A DNA stretch of 64,000 bases from Bradyrhizobium niftali (GCF_004571025.1 NZ_SPQT01000027.1:80596-144595), one strand, 5' to 3'; shown: positions 1 to 9,429, numbered from the stretch's first letter. A program made the numbers and translations. Notes: a model not told the origin generated them from the letters alone.

Positions 1-63
1 CATCTTGCGCGCCCACGCGAGTACCTCATGGTGTTGGTACATCTCGGACCGTTTCGCGCCAGA

Positions 64-906
64 TCAAGCGTCACGGGCAAGTGCAGCAAGATCAGCTTCG
101 AGCTTCGGCTGATGCTTGAAAATCGCGTCTATCAGCGCCAGCGCCGGTTGCTCGCGGGCCTCGACCAGCGCTGCCTTCTCGGCCCGCGCAGAGGGAGCGA
201 ACACTCGCTTGACGACGGTCGGTGATCCCTTGAGGCCGCATTTGGAGACGTCGTCGATACCGGCATCGTTTGCGCTCCATTTCACGATTTTGGCACGCGC
301 GGCACGCAAGGCATCCGCCATCGCGCCTCGCCGAATCTGGTTCGTTGCCTCCAGCATGGTGATGAGGCAGGGCAGCCTCGTGTGCAGCACCTGGACACCA
401 CCTTCGGAGCGTCGTTCTGCTTCAATTGTATGGGCGGCGAGATCTAAGGATCTGACTTTCGCAACGTAGGTTAGCTGCAGTACGCCCAGCCGCTTTGCGA
501 TGCCGGGCCCAACCTGCGCGGTATCGCCGTCGATGGTCTGCTTCCCCGTGAAGATCAGATTTGTCGGGCCATATTCCTTACCAATTTTTCGGATGGCTTT
601 TGCAAGTGCATACGTTGTGGCCAGGGTGTCGGAGCCCGCAAAGCAGCGATCGGTGAGCAGGACGGCGCGATCGGCGCCGTAAGTCAACGCCTTTCGCAAA
701 GAATCTTCCGCCGATGGCGGCCCCATTGTAAGCACCGTAATTTCGCCGCCGAACCGATCACGCAGCTCCAGCGCGGCCTCGAGGGCGAAGAGGTCATATG
801 GGTTAATGATGGTCGGCACTCCCTGACGCATGATTGTATTGGTCACGGGGTGCACGCGGATCTGCGCCGAGTCCGGAACCTGTTTGATGCAGACGACGTT
901 GTGCAC
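64..906 (-). CDS. fixA: Electron transfer flavoprotein beta subunit FixA
   Basis: FixA is the beta subunit of the FixABCX electron-bifurcating complex that supplies low-potential electrons to nitrogenase. The protein (280 aa) begins V-H-N-V-V-C-I-K-Q-V-P-D and has the ETF-beta region with INPYDLFALEAALELRD near residue 45 and an AIRKIGKEYGP segment near 110. I chose the GTG at 906 because GGGAG lies about 7 nt before it, FixA proteins start at this VHNVVCIKQVP, and the -24/-12 promoter at 946-961 would place the transcript start near 935, downstream of the longer possible start at 945. fixB, fixC and fixX are not in the window; in Bradyrhizobium fixA is typically separate from fixBCX. The expected control is NifA with sigma-54. 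Confidence 0.96.
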   Translation of the reverse strand: MHNVVCIKQVPDSAQIRVHPVTNTIMRQGVPTIINPYDLFALEAALELRDRFGGEITVLTMGPPSAEDSLRKALTYGADRAVLLTDRCFAGSDTLATTYALAKAIRKIGKEYGPTNLIFTGKQTIDGDTAQVGPGIAKRLGVLQLTYVAKVRSLDLAAHTIEAERRSEGGVQVLHTRLPCLITMLEATNQIRRGAMADALRAARAKIVKWSANDAGIDDVSKCGLKGSPTVVKRVFAPSARAEKAALVEAREQPALALIDAIFKHQPKLEADLAALARDA

Positions 907-945
907 GGTGTTGCTCCCAAAAGCTGCGACAGCTGCGGAGAGCAC

Positions 946-961
946 AGCAAGTGTTGTACCA
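946..961 (-). promoter_or_regulatory. Sigma-54 -24/-12 promoter of fixA
   Basis: Read on the minus strand the site is TGGTACAACACTTGCT, which matches the TGGYACR-N4-TTGCW consensus at every key position. It ends 40 nt before the GTG of fixA. Confidence 0.92.
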
Positions 962-1055
962 TCGCCCGCCCTTTTGGGGTCGGCTTGCCATCACAGAGGC
1001 TTAGTCCCGGTAATGCCCGCCTCTAGGCCGCTCCCCGACGAACGAATGCTAACAC

Positions 1056-1071
1056 TGTCAGAACTGCGACA
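1056..1071 (-). promoter_or_regulatory. NifA upstream activator sequence for fixA
   Basis: The site TGTCAGAACTGCGACA is a perfect TGT-N10-ACA NifA-binding motif. It lies about 95 nt upstream of the fixA -24/-12 element, which is the usual enhancer distance. Confidence 0.88.
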
Positions 1072-1410
1072 GCGCTTTTCAGCAGGCCGCGCCAGCTGAG
1101 TGATGCTAGGACGGCTTGCGACAGATTACCCCCGCCAATCACCAGCGGCCGGCTGACCGGGTGACGTTCAATGAGCATTGGCGCTCACTAGTCCGGAGCT
1201 TGATCGACGGATAGGCATGACGCTCGTTACATGATCCGCAACCGACTGTTCGCGATTGCATGGCCCGCAATGACGCTAAGTATGTCATTGTGAGCAAGTC
1301 CCTTTGTCATCGAACCAGGTGAGCCCGCCCTTCGACAGCAGTCCCGCAAGCGCGCGGGATGCTCGGGGCCAAGTTGCCCCCGTGGGCGGACCCATTTCCT
1401 TCAGATTGTG

Positions 1411-1440
1411 ATGAGAATGCCTATCGGAGATCGTTCTCAT
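1411..1440. repeat. Short inverted repeat downstream of nifA
   Basis: ATGAGAA at 1411-1417 pairs with TTCTCAT at 1434-1440 across a 16-nt loop. It lies 40 nt past the nifA stop codon. There is no clear T-run, so it may be a weak terminator or an mRNA 3' structure. The rest of 1,100-1,410 shows no gene. Confidence 0.35.
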
Positions 1441-1480
1441 ATAGCTATTTGGCAGTAGCAGTTCCGACCGATGTCGTCGT

Positions 1481-3235
1481 TCAGAACCGCTTTATCTCTA
1501 TTCCATATTTCCTCAGCGCGTAGCCAATTTGACGCGGCGTTAGTCCGAGCAGGCGCGCTGCTTTTGCCTGCACCCAGCCAGATCTTTCCATGGCGGCAAT
1601 GACCCGTTCGCGATCGGCCATCTTTGCGCCACTAACGAGAACTGTGCCGGGAGGCCCCAGTGAGGCCAGTTCGCCGCCGACAGACTGGACCGGCTGGGTC
1701 GCTTCAGCTAGCGGAATGGTGGACTTTGCAGGCACCGATGGCGTGGGTACGGGCTGGTCCGGTCTCTCGTCGGAGGTGCCTTTCCACAGCATCGCAGAAA
1801 GACACTGGCCGTGGCTGCATGCAAAGTCACTTCTCACAATCGATGATCCGGCGCACAGCGTCGCTGTCCGCTCGATGCAATTTTCGAGTTCGCGGACATT
1901 TCCCGGAAAGCCGCAGTTCATCAGTACATCGATCGCGCTCGCCTCCAAGGTCAGAGTACGACCGTTCTCGTTATTGAAATTTCTGAGGAACTCCCTGGCA
2001 AGCAGGGGAATATCACTGCGTCTTTCGCGCAAGGGCGGCAACAGCAAGGGAACTACACTGATGCGATAGTAAAGGTCCGCGCGGAACTCGCTTCTTGCGA
2101 CAGCCTCTTCAAGGTTCTTGTTGGTCGCAGCTATCACTCGAACATCGACCTTAACAGTCTGGTTGCTGCCGACGCGCTCGAACTCCTGCTCTTGGAGAAC
2201 GCGCAGCAACTTCGCCTGGAACGGAGCTGAGATCTCGCCAATCTCGTCAAGAAACAGCGTTCCTTTGTCAGCAAGTTCGAAGCGTCCCTTGCGCGAGCTG
2301 AACGCACCGGTAAAGGCGCCTTTCTCATGTCCAAACAATTCTGATTCCAGGACGGTCTCAGGAAGCGCCGCGCAATTCAGCTTAACAAACGGGCGCCTGG
2401 CGCGGGACGATGATTCGTGAATGGCCTTGGCTACGAGTTCCTTTCCGGTACCGGATTCGCCACGCAGCAGAACCGTGCTGTTAGATCTGGCTACAACGGC
2501 AATCTTCTCGAGCAGCCCGCGCAGGGCCGGGCTGTCGCCAATGATCCCATGGGAGTGTAGCTTCTTGCTCTCCCGAGGGGTTTGCCTGAGGTCTAATACT
2601 TGCTTTTGTAGCCGGTCTTTCTCCGCCATCAGTCGTTCGCGATCGCAGGCGAACAAGCGATGTAACTTCACTGTTTGTCCCACCAGGTTAGCGATCATGG
2701 CGAGCAGTCGCGCATCGTACTCGAGCCCGAGACTCGACCTATCGTCGCGGATGCGGTCAACCGTCAGCGTACCCACGACCTTCGGCTCAATGCGAATCGG
2801 AACCCCGATGAACGACACTGGCATATCATCCGAGGCGCCGAGCACTTCCCGGTCGGCAGCGCTGAATAACGGCTCGGCGGCTACGTTGTCGACGATAACA
2901 GGCCTGTCGGTCGCGATGATCTGGTCGATTGCCGTCCGCGGCAATCGCATCCGATAACGTTCGTCGCTGCCTTCGCTCCAGCCGGCGCCCACTGTAATGT
3001 CCGGCATGCCGTCGTCATCGAGCAGTGAGACGATGCCGTGTCGCATCTGCACAAACGACTGCAGAAGACCAACAACGTTGGCCAACGTGACTTCGAGCCG
3101 CGAGGGAGCGGCGAGTATTTTCGATATCTCGAAGATGCCGGTCAGCGCGCTCTCACGCAACGGCTCGCTCGAGATCTTACGCTCCGGCTCCGGTTGCGGT
3201 GCAGGTCGTTCGCATGAGGAAGGTATATCCAGCAT
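1481..3235 (-). CDS. nifA: NifA, sigma-54-dependent activator of nitrogen-fixation genes
   Basis: NifA activates nif and fix promoters with sigma-54 RNA polymerase at low oxygen. The order is an N-terminal GAF-like domain (about residues 40-180), a central AAA+ domain with Walker A GESGTGKE, the sigma-54 contact loop GAFTGA and Walker B TLFLDEIGE, then a C-terminal Fis-type HTH ending in RQIGYALRKYGIEIKRF. The linker carries four cysteines spaced C-X11-C-X19-C-X4-C, the motif of oxygen-sensitive rhizobial NifA. The start at 3235 (MLDIPSSCERP, 584 aa) has GGAG 8 nt upstream and gives a length close to Bradyrhizobium NifA. A start at 3304 is also open. It lies 254 nt downstream of fixR and is probably cotranscribed with it. 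Confidence 0.96.
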   Translation of the reverse strand: MLDIPSSCERPAPQPEPERKISSEPLRESALTGIFEISKILAAPSRLEVTLANVVGLLQSFVQMRHGIVSLLDDDGMPDITVGAGWSEGSDERYRMRLPRTAIDQIIATDRPVIVDNVAAEPLFSAADREVLGASDDMPVSFIGVPIRIEPKVVGTLTVDRIRDDRSSLGLEYDARLLAMIANLVGQTVKLHRLFACDRERLMAEKDRLQKQVLDLRQTPRESKKLHSHGIIGDSPALRGLLEKIAVVARSNSTVLLRGESGTGKELVAKAIHESSSRARRPFVKLNCAALPETVLESELFGHEKGAFTGAFSSRKGRFELADKGTLFLDEIGEISAPFQAKLLRVLQEQEFERVGSNQTVKVDVRVIAATNKNLEEAVARSEFRADLYYRISVVPLLLPPLRERRSDIPLLAREFLRNFNNENGRTLTLEASAIDVLMNCGFPGNVRELENCIERTATLCAGSSIVRSDFACSHGQCLSAMLWKGTSDERPDQPVPTPSVPAKSTIPLAEATQPVQSVGGELASLGPPGTVLVSGAKMADRERVIAAMERSGWVQAKAARLLGLTPRQIGYALRKYGIEIKRF

Positions 3236-3489
3236 GAGGCGGTCTCCGTTCTCTCGATCATCCTCCCTGGTACCTTGTCCGGGTTGGCGAGCTTCGTTTC
3301 GCATGTCACTCTCGATCTAACGCCAAGTGTTCACGAGATGACATAGAACCGTAACACCTTTTCATGGCACGACGGTAAACTTACGGTGTGCTGTCATGTC
3401 ATTTTTGCGGATTGCATGCGCGTCGTCAGCGGAGAACATAAGCACCGCTGCTGCAGCTCAAGTCAGCTGCGTCGCCAAGGCCGGCCGAT

Positions 3490-4326
3490 TCACAGATGTT
3501 GCCCACCATTGATCGGCACCTCGGCTCCCGTGACATAGCTGGCCGCATCTGAGCACAGGAAAAAGATGACCTTGGCCACTTCATCCGGGGTTCCCACTCT
3601 GCGCAGCGGGATACTTGGCACAAGACGCGCTTCTGTATCGGGCGATAACATGTCCGTCCTGATTTCGCCGGGCGCGATCGCATTCACGCGAATGCCATGC
3701 GGCGCATAATCGTGGGCCATTTCGCGTGTGAGGCTCGCAAGCGCAGCTTTCGACGTCGCATAGGCACTGCCGGCAAACGGGTGCACCCGCGAGCCCGCAA
3801 TCGAAGTCACATTCACGATCGATCCTGACGCGGCTCTTAGCTCGTCAAACAAGCCCTGCGCCAACAAGATCGGGGCCACCAGATTGAGATGGAACACCTT
3901 CATCCAAGTCTCGATTGACGTCGTCAACGACGTCATCCGATCGCCAGCGGGCGTTTTCGGCGAAACACCGGCATTGTTCACTAGCGCGTGCAAAGGTGCA
4001 CCGGCTAAGCGTTTCTTGACCTCAGTGATCGCGCGCGGCAGCATTCGATGATTGCTGAGGTCGATCTGGACATGATCTTCGTCCCCTGCCTCCCATGGGC
4101 ATCGCTCGCCGTCGAACGGTTGACGCGCGCAAGAAATGATGCGCCAGCCCGCCTCCGAGAACAGCTTGGCAGTGGCATGACCAATACCGCGCGATGCTCC
4201 GGTGAGCAACATCGCCTTCTGTTCTCCGCCATGAACCCGGGCTTTATCGACCTGAAAGGGGCAAGCCAAATGTGTGTCGGGCAGCGGGCCTCTGATTAGA
4301 TCGTCATTTGGCAGATCCAGACCCAC
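3490..4326 (-). CDS. fixR: FixR, short-chain dehydrogenase-like protein
   Basis: This is an SDR-family protein of 278 aa, the length known for Bradyrhizobium FixR. It has the nucleotide-binding TGASRGIGHATAKLF motif, the NNAG motif and the YATSK active-site tyrosine/lysine. FixR heads the fixR-nifA operon; its enzymatic role is unknown and it is dispensable for fixation in B. japonicum. The GTG start at 4326 is preceded by a strong GGGGAGGAGG and lies about 25 nt downstream of the start site predicted from the -24/-12 element at 4361-4376. The longer frame to 4425 would begin upstream of that promoter and is not used here. Confidence 0.93.
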   Translation of the reverse strand: MGLDLPNDDLIRGPLPDTHLACPFQVDKARVHGGEQKAMLLTGASRGIGHATAKLFSEAGWRIISCARQPFDGERCPWEAGDEDHVQIDLSNHRMLPRAITEVKKRLAGAPLHALVNNAGVSPKTPAGDRMTSLTTSIETWMKVFHLNLVAPILLAQGLFDELRAASGSIVNVTSIAGSRVHPFAGSAYATSKAALASLTREMAHDYAPHGIRVNAIAPGEIRTDMLSPDTEARLVPSIPLRRVGTPDEVAKVIFFLCSDAASYVTGAEVPINGGQHL

Positions 4327-4360
4327 GCCCGCCTCCTCCCCTGTTGCGCGCCGCACGCGT

Positions 4361-4376
4361 AGCAGGATTTGGGCCA
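4361..4376 (-). promoter_or_regulatory. Sigma-54-type -24/-12 element of the fixR-nifA operon
   Basis: On the minus strand the sequence is TGGCCCAAATCCTGCT, with GG and GC at the required 10-bp spacing. It lies 34 nt upstream of the fixR GTG. In B. japonicum this operon has a NifA/sigma-54 promoter overlapping a RegR-dependent one; I cannot define the RegR site here. Confidence 0.75.
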
Positions 4377-4449
4377 CTGCGATGCATGTAAATCCGCTTC
4401 CGTTTTGCGTCCTAATGTCGCGCACGCGGAATGCTTGGCGGGTTCAAGA

Positions 4450-4959
4450 CACGCTGGGTGTGCTTTGTGACAGCGATGGTGCATCAGCTACGCAATGTCG
4501 CGAGCACACTCGCTTTCGTAAAGATAAGGCGACGAGCCGCGCTCTCCTTCCTGATCGCACAACTGGAAGGGCCAAGAAATGGCCAGCGCCTCTCGTCGGG
4601 CAACGATCGACTAGGATAGCGGCCGCCGACAGTAGCCGCTTCAACTCGAAAGCTGACGTTACCAATCTGTACGTTAGATTTGTCCGCAACTGCGGCCGAC
4701 TTCATCGCGCCCTGCTCTGCTGTGTCCAGCACTGGCACATCGCCGGGCGGATTGATCCCGGACCACGACCTGGCGCACTGATTGCTTCTTCAAAATAGTG
4801 AATCGCCGAGAGCGTCCGTTTACACCGGCGAGTACCGACCGTAAGACGGAACTCGCCGGCTGAACGGAGACGCTTTCGATATGTCCATCCGCGACCGACC
4901 ACCGATTAGCTTCGACTTGCGGCCTCCCCGAGCCGAAGACGAAGACGTGTTACACCTGT
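4450..4959. other. Intergenic stretch without a convincing gene
   Basis: Open frames of 60-174 codons exist on both strands but have no recognisable domain, no good ribosome-binding site and low-complexity or arginine-rich translations. I see no promoter motif beyond the fixR one. Confidence 0.5.
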
Positions 4960-5166
4960 TTACCGGGGCGGCAGCACGTTAAGGTCATTGTTGTCGACGT
5001 CGAGCTTCAGCGGAAGACATTCGGACCCGGCGTCGCGCTGTTCTTCGGTGGAAGGCCGCGACAGAGCTTCACATTGGACAGACAATTGCCGCCCCGAAAA
5101 GATCTGCCAATACTGCTGGATGCAAAAAGCGGCAATCAGATCGATCAGGCGGGCTACGACTTTCAT
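4960..5166 (-). CDS. Small unrecognised ORF coupled to nodZ
   Basis: This is a 68-aa frame beginning MKVVARLIDLIAAFCIQQYW. Its ATG overlaps the nodZ stop codon in an ATGA arrangement, which is typical of translational coupling at the end of an operon. The N-terminus is hydrophobic and the C-terminal half is charged. I recognise no family. The support is mainly the overlap, so it could be chance. Confidence 0.35.
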   Translation of the reverse strand: MKVVARLIDLIAAFCIQQYWQIFSGRQLSVQCEALSRPSTEEQRDAGSECLPLKLDVDNNDLNVLPPR

Positions 5167-6149
5167 GAAGCCACGAGCTCTCGCGAGGTTTGTTCAATCA
5201 GGATCAATCGGCTCGGATCCTTCAAATCGAATTCTATAACGCGTGGGGCAAAGAGACGCGCATAGCGCGTAAAGGCGCTCGTCGGGGGAAAACGGATCAC
5301 GGTATCGCAGCGCGCAAGGAGGTACATATCGATGAGGGCGGAAAAGCCGCCCTCGGCTCCGAGCGCGGCGTTGTGCAATGGGCCGGCCTGAGGTGCCTGG
5401 AACTGTTTTGGAATCGTGAAAACATCAGGAAATATAGTCGAAACCTTCTCAAGGACGATCGCGCTGTCCGTGCACAGGAAAGCCTTCACGGGTTTTGCGT
5501 GGGGTAACCCCCTAGCCTTATCAATGGCATTACAGACCTGTCGCAAGGCGCGCTCCGGGTCAGCCCAGTAGGGAGCATGGCCCATAATGTCCTCGCCGTT
5601 GCCATGCCGGACATGGATTCCAATTACGCTGTACGATTCAAAGTGCTCGCGGTAGATAGCATCAATCCGAGACTGAATTTCAGGTCGTGGCTTGATGCTC
5701 CGAAAGATTTCTCGTTCGGCCTCCTGATCGCAGCGCCACATCAGGCACGCATCACACACAACCGTGTTAGCGTCACTATCTTTGTGACTTTGGAACAGTT
5801 GATCGAGTTCGTCGCGCTCCCGGAAAATTTGCTCGTCCGGGCGATAGACGCAATCGATGGATGGCTTGTTCCACCATGTCGGGAAGAATGGTCCCGGAAA
5901 TGAACACTGATTGATCTTGTCGTCGCAAATCACCCGCACGCCAGCAATGTCTTGAACCGGTTCGAAGAAGACTGGAAAGGCGTTGGTGGATGGCTCATCG
6001 AGATAGCAAGATCCCCTCCAATCGATGGCTAGCGTCCGTCCTGTCTGCTTTGCAAAACGCCAAGCTGCCGCCAGTGACCACAGGCAGTCGCCGAACCCCG
6101 TGCGTCGCCGGGAAACTACGAACCTATCATTCTTCGAACCGCTCTGCAT
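5163..6149 (-). CDS. nodZ: NodZ, Nod factor alpha-1,6-fucosyltransferase
   Basis: NodZ is a GT23 enzyme that transfers fucose from GDP-fucose to the reducing-end N-acetylglucosamine of Nod factors. The 328-aa product has the RRRTGFGDCLWSLAAAW start, the WWNKPSIDC segment and the GDP-fucose-binding IGIHVRHGNGEDIMGHAPYW motif near residue 190. The C-terminal half carries RFPPTSAFTRYARL. The ATG at 6149 follows GGGAAGAGGC and matches the length of known NodZ proteins; the frame runs open to 6362 without being needed. It is the last large gene of the nod operon, 116 nt after nolO. Confidence 0.95.
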   Translation of the reverse strand: MQSGSKNDRFVVSRRRTGFGDCLWSLAAAWRFAKQTGRTLAIDWRGSCYLDEPSTNAFPVFFEPVQDIAGVRVICDDKINQCSFPGPFFPTWWNKPSIDCVYRPDEQIFRERDELDQLFQSHKDSDANTVVCDACLMWRCDQEAEREIFRSIKPRPEIQSRIDAIYREHFESYSVIGIHVRHGNGEDIMGHAPYWADPERALRQVCNAIDKARGLPHAKPVKAFLCTDSAIVLEKVSTIFPDVFTIPKQFQAPQAGPLHNAALGAEGGFSALIDMYLLARCDTVIRFPPTSAFTRYARLFAPRVIEFDLKDPSRLILIEQTSRELVAS

Positions 6150-6265
6150 TGCCTCTTCCCGGGCTCCTGGTTGGACAAGAGACGTCATCGCAGACATCTC
6201 ACGTATCATCTTGTCCGACGTCGCGGTCTGAAATCGCGGTGCCGGCGAGCTGCGTCGGTAGAACT

Positions 6266-8314
6266 TCATAGCAGCGCTATCCGTGATGGGCCGCGTTCTC
6301 GCAACACTTTCCGTCTTTTCTTGATGCGCGGCGGATGCAGCCGAATGCCCCGCAGCTCCCACACGAGCCGCAGTTCCTTCACGAGATCTTCACGCTTGGC
6401 CTGGTCCTGCATGGTTGCGTCGAGAAGCCAGCCGAGCGACGCCTCGCCCTCGATCCGCATCAAGATCTCGAAAAGCTCATGTGAGACACGCATACTATCG
6501 TGGGCGGAATGTCCCGTGCGGATCTCGCAGACCGTTTCCTGACGATCTGGCGCTGTGTGGGAGCGAACACGATGAAGGGATGCATACGGCGGCAATGAAA
6601 CGCCCAGTGCACTCCAATCCTGCAGTGATGCTGCGCGCTTTCTGACGAGGAACGGCCCAACAACAAGTCCGTCCAGGTCAGTCGTCAAGAACGTGGTGAT
6701 CGCATCTGACACGGACTCCACGATCGGCTCGGCATTGTTGTTAAATGAGGTATTCAGAAGAACTGGGATGCCCGTTCGCCTCTTGAACGCATTAATTACA
6801 TCCCAGTAGGTGGGGTTTGCCTTGCGCGATACTGTCTGCAGCCGAGCGGTCCCATCAACGTGTGTGATCGCACCGAGCACGTTACGCTTGGCTTCACGCA
6901 CACGAACCACGAAGTTCATGAAGGGGAGCTGCCGCATGCCGTCCGGGAGCTCAAAGAACTCGCTCGCATCCTCCTCCAGTACAGATGGCGCAAAGGGGCG
7001 ATAGCCCTCGCGCTTCTTGACCATCGCATTGATGCGGTCCTTGTTTCCCGCAGGCCGCGGGTCCGCAAGAATGCTGCGGTTACCAAGCGCACGTGGGCCG
7101 AACTCAGAGCGGCCCTGAACCCAGCCGATTACATCGCCATTCGCCATCCAGTCTGCCGCACTGGATGCTATGTCATCACTTCGTTGAATGTCGAGGTGGC
7201 CTGACCATGCGTTGAGCTCATCCTCAACGGCTTGCTCGTTGCCGAGATCGGGCCCCCAATAAACGTCCGGCAGTCGCTCCCGCGGCGCCGGCCTGCCCAG
7301 CTCGTTTGACAGCATCAACGCAGCGCCGAGCGCGCAACCGGCGTCGTGCGCCGCGGGTTGAACAAAGATGTCTTCAAATAGCCCGGAATAAAGCAGCTTA
7401 CCATTCAGCGTGCAATTATGGGCTACTCCCCCAGCCAAGCACAAGCGTGTAATGCCCGTCGCTTCACGATGGTGCCGTAGGATGTGAAACACGATCCGCT
7501 CCAGCGCCTCCTGCAGCGAAGCGCTGACATCTCGATGCTGTTGGGTGAATGGCATTCCTTTTCGCCGAACCTCGATGTTGCGGACCAGGGCCGGACCGAT
7601 CCGATCCAGGTGAACGCGATAGCCACCGTTTTCCAACAACTCGTAGAACTGCGCGAAGAGCTCGCGATAGGGAGCGGGATCACCATACGGGGCAAGCCCC
7701 ATCACTTTGTACTCGTCGAACAACCCGTAGCCGAGATATCGGATCGTCTCGAGATAGAACAGCCCCAGGGAGTTATGTTCCGGGAAGCTTGCAAGTTGCG
7801 CAATTTCGGTGCCAGACCCCACCGCCAATAAGCCGGAGAGAAAATCACCACCGCCGTCGATCGCAAAAACGAGACTTTGCTCGAAGCCGGACATGGCAAA
7901 CGCGCTCACGGCATGCGCTTCGTGGTGATTCACGAAGGAAAGCCGCGACGGATCGATCTCAGCGCCGAACTCCCGTGCCAGCAGCTGGCGCAGCAACAGT
8001 TTGGCGTCCAACGGAACGGGCTGAGAAACAGAAAGGCGCTCGAGCATGGTATTGCAGTAGGCTTCAGTCGCGTAGAACGCGATACGGTCGATCTCGCCGA
8101 GCTCAACTCCTGCGGTAGAAAGGCAGTATTGGATCGAATTGCTCGGAAACTTGTTGGAGTGCTTGACGCGGTTGAGGCGCTCCTCTTCGACAGCAGCAAT
8201 CACGCGGCCATCCTGCACAAGAACCGCAGCGCCATCGTGAAGAAATGTATTCGGCAGCTCCGGCGAGCTTTCATAGATTCTGTCAAGACCGCCACTCACT
8301 CCCAGGCACAACAT
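6266..8314 (-). CDS. nolO: NolO, Nod factor carbamoyltransferase
   Basis: NolO belongs to the NodU/CmcH carbamoyltransferase family and adds a carbamoyl group to the non-reducing end of the Nod factor (3-O position in NGR234). The 682-aa product has the N-terminal Kae1-like fold with NHHEAHAVSAFAMSG and FAIDGGGD, and a C-terminal region with GRSEFGPRALGNRSIL and NTSFNN. The ATG at 8314 follows GGAGAACGGG; a second ATG at 8326 lacks such a site. It is about 110 aa longer than nodU, mostly at the C-terminus, as usual for NolO. It follows nodJ after a 323-nt gap. Confidence 0.93.
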   Translation of the reverse strand: MLCLGVSGGLDRIYESSPELPNTFLHDGAAVLVQDGRVIAAVEEERLNRVKHSNKFPSNSIQYCLSTAGVELGEIDRIAFYATEAYCNTMLERLSVSQPVPLDAKLLLRQLLAREFGAEIDPSRLSFVNHHEAHAVSAFAMSGFEQSLVFAIDGGGDFLSGLLAVGSGTEIAQLASFPEHNSLGLFYLETIRYLGYGLFDEYKVMGLAPYGDPAPYRELFAQFYELLENGGYRVHLDRIGPALVRNIEVRRKGMPFTQQHRDVSASLQEALERIVFHILRHHREATGITRLCLAGGVAHNCTLNGKLLYSGLFEDIFVQPAAHDAGCALGAALMLSNELGRPAPRERLPDVYWGPDLGNEQAVEDELNAWSGHLDIQRSDDIASSAADWMANGDVIGWVQGRSEFGPRALGNRSILADPRPAGNKDRINAMVKKREGYRPFAPSVLEEDASEFFELPDGMRQLPFMNFVVRVREAKRNVLGAITHVDGTARLQTVSRKANPTYWDVINAFKRRTGIPVLLNTSFNNNAEPIVESVSDAITTFLTTDLDGLVVGPFLVRKRAASLQDWSALGVSLPPYASLHRVRSHTAPDRQETVCEIRTGHSAHDSMRVSHELFEILMRIEGEASLGWLLDATMQDQAKREDLVKELRLVWELRGIRLHPPRIKKRRKVLRERGPSRIALL

Positions 8315-8637
8315 CCCGTTCTCCATTTGACCATGACGGGAACGCCAACTGCGTCCCACCTATCTAATCTTTACAGTCACGCTCCGTCGGGTGCGCGGGC
8401 CAGATAACACACACAACTTTGCAAAGTCCGTCTCGGCGCCTAGCGACAGGCGCTCAGAAAGTACCGGTGCTGGCGTCCGCACCGATCAACCGAACAGACG
8501 GCCGTAGACCTTGCCCGATCGGGGCCTCTTAAGGCCATTGAAGCGGCTGCTGTGACAGACCAGGTCATCCCGAGCTGCCGCAGAACGCATCGTGACATTG
8601 CATCGATGTGACTTTCTCCATTTTCGCTGAACTCACG
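8315..8637. other. Gap between nodJ and nolO
   Basis: In B. japonicum USDA110 two small genes, nolM and nolN, lie between nodJ and nolO. Here only about 320 nt separate them and I see no supported gene, so nolMN appear absent or decayed. Confidence 0.5.
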
Positions 8638-9426
8638 TCAACGCAGCAGGCGGCGCCGAAATAGTGCTGTCGAGGCGAAAAAGGGCAGGACCGCGTAAAC
8701 GCAGAGCGCACCTACGTGCAGGGCAACGCTGTCGGCGCCGCGCTCAAGCATCGCTGGGCGAATAAGGTCGACCGAATGTGCGAGAGGCAACAAGCCGGCG
8801 AAATGCTGAAATGAGCCGGGCAGTTGGCTCGTCGGAAAGACCGCGCCACACAAAAACACCATAGGAGTGAGGACAAGTGTCTGGTAAAACACGAAGTAAT
8901 CGTAACTTGGCGCAAGAGATATGACGACCATAGCAAGGCTGGCGAAGACAAGGCCAGTAAGGGCGATTGCTGGCATCGCATACAGAATGGATGGCCATGA
9001 GGCATAACCCAGCGTGGCAGCGACGATCCAGATCGCTGTTCCGGCCAGAACGGACTTACTGGCCGCCCACACCAGTTCACCCAGAACGATGTCGCCAAGC
9101 GTGAGCTGAGTGGAGAGGATTGCTTCCCAGGTGCGCTTGGCGTCCATGCGCGCAAAGGCTGCATACATGGTTTCAAAGGTCGCGGACGTCATGGCGCTGG
9201 TCGCGACCATGCCTGCCGCCAGGAACGCGATGTACGACGTCCCCTCAACGCGCCCCACGATCAGTCCAAGGCCAAAGCCGAGGCCAAACAGATTGGTTAT
9301 AGGATCTGCGAGGTTGCCGAGAATCGATGCAAGTGCGACTTTCTTCCATGCTAGGAAGTTCCGACGCCATACCGCAATCCAATTGTACGCGTTAGCGGGC
9401 ATCACCGCCGCAAAACTTTCACCCAT
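8638..9426 (-). CDS. nodJ: NodJ, Nod factor ABC exporter membrane subunit
   Basis: NodJ is the ABC-2 type membrane permease that works with NodI in lipo-chitooligosaccharide export. The 262-aa product, the usual NodJ length, has about six hydrophobic segments, including ASILGNLADPITNLFGLG near the N-terminus, and a conserved FLCGAVFPTSQLP loop. The start lies 3 nt after the nodI stop, which indicates translational coupling. Confidence 0.95.
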   Translation of the reverse strand: MGESFAAVMPANAYNWIAVWRRNFLAWKKVALASILGNLADPITNLFGLGFGLGLIVGRVEGTSYIAFLAAGMVATSAMTSATFETMYAAFARMDAKRTWEAILSTQLTLGDIVLGELVWAASKSVLAGTAIWIVAATLGYASWPSILYAMPAIALTGLVFASLAMVVISLAPSYDYFVFYQTLVLTPMVFLCGAVFPTSQLPGSFQHFAGLLPLAHSVDLIRPAMLERGADSVALHVGALCVYAVLPFFASTALFRRRLLR

Positions 9427-9429
9427 CGC

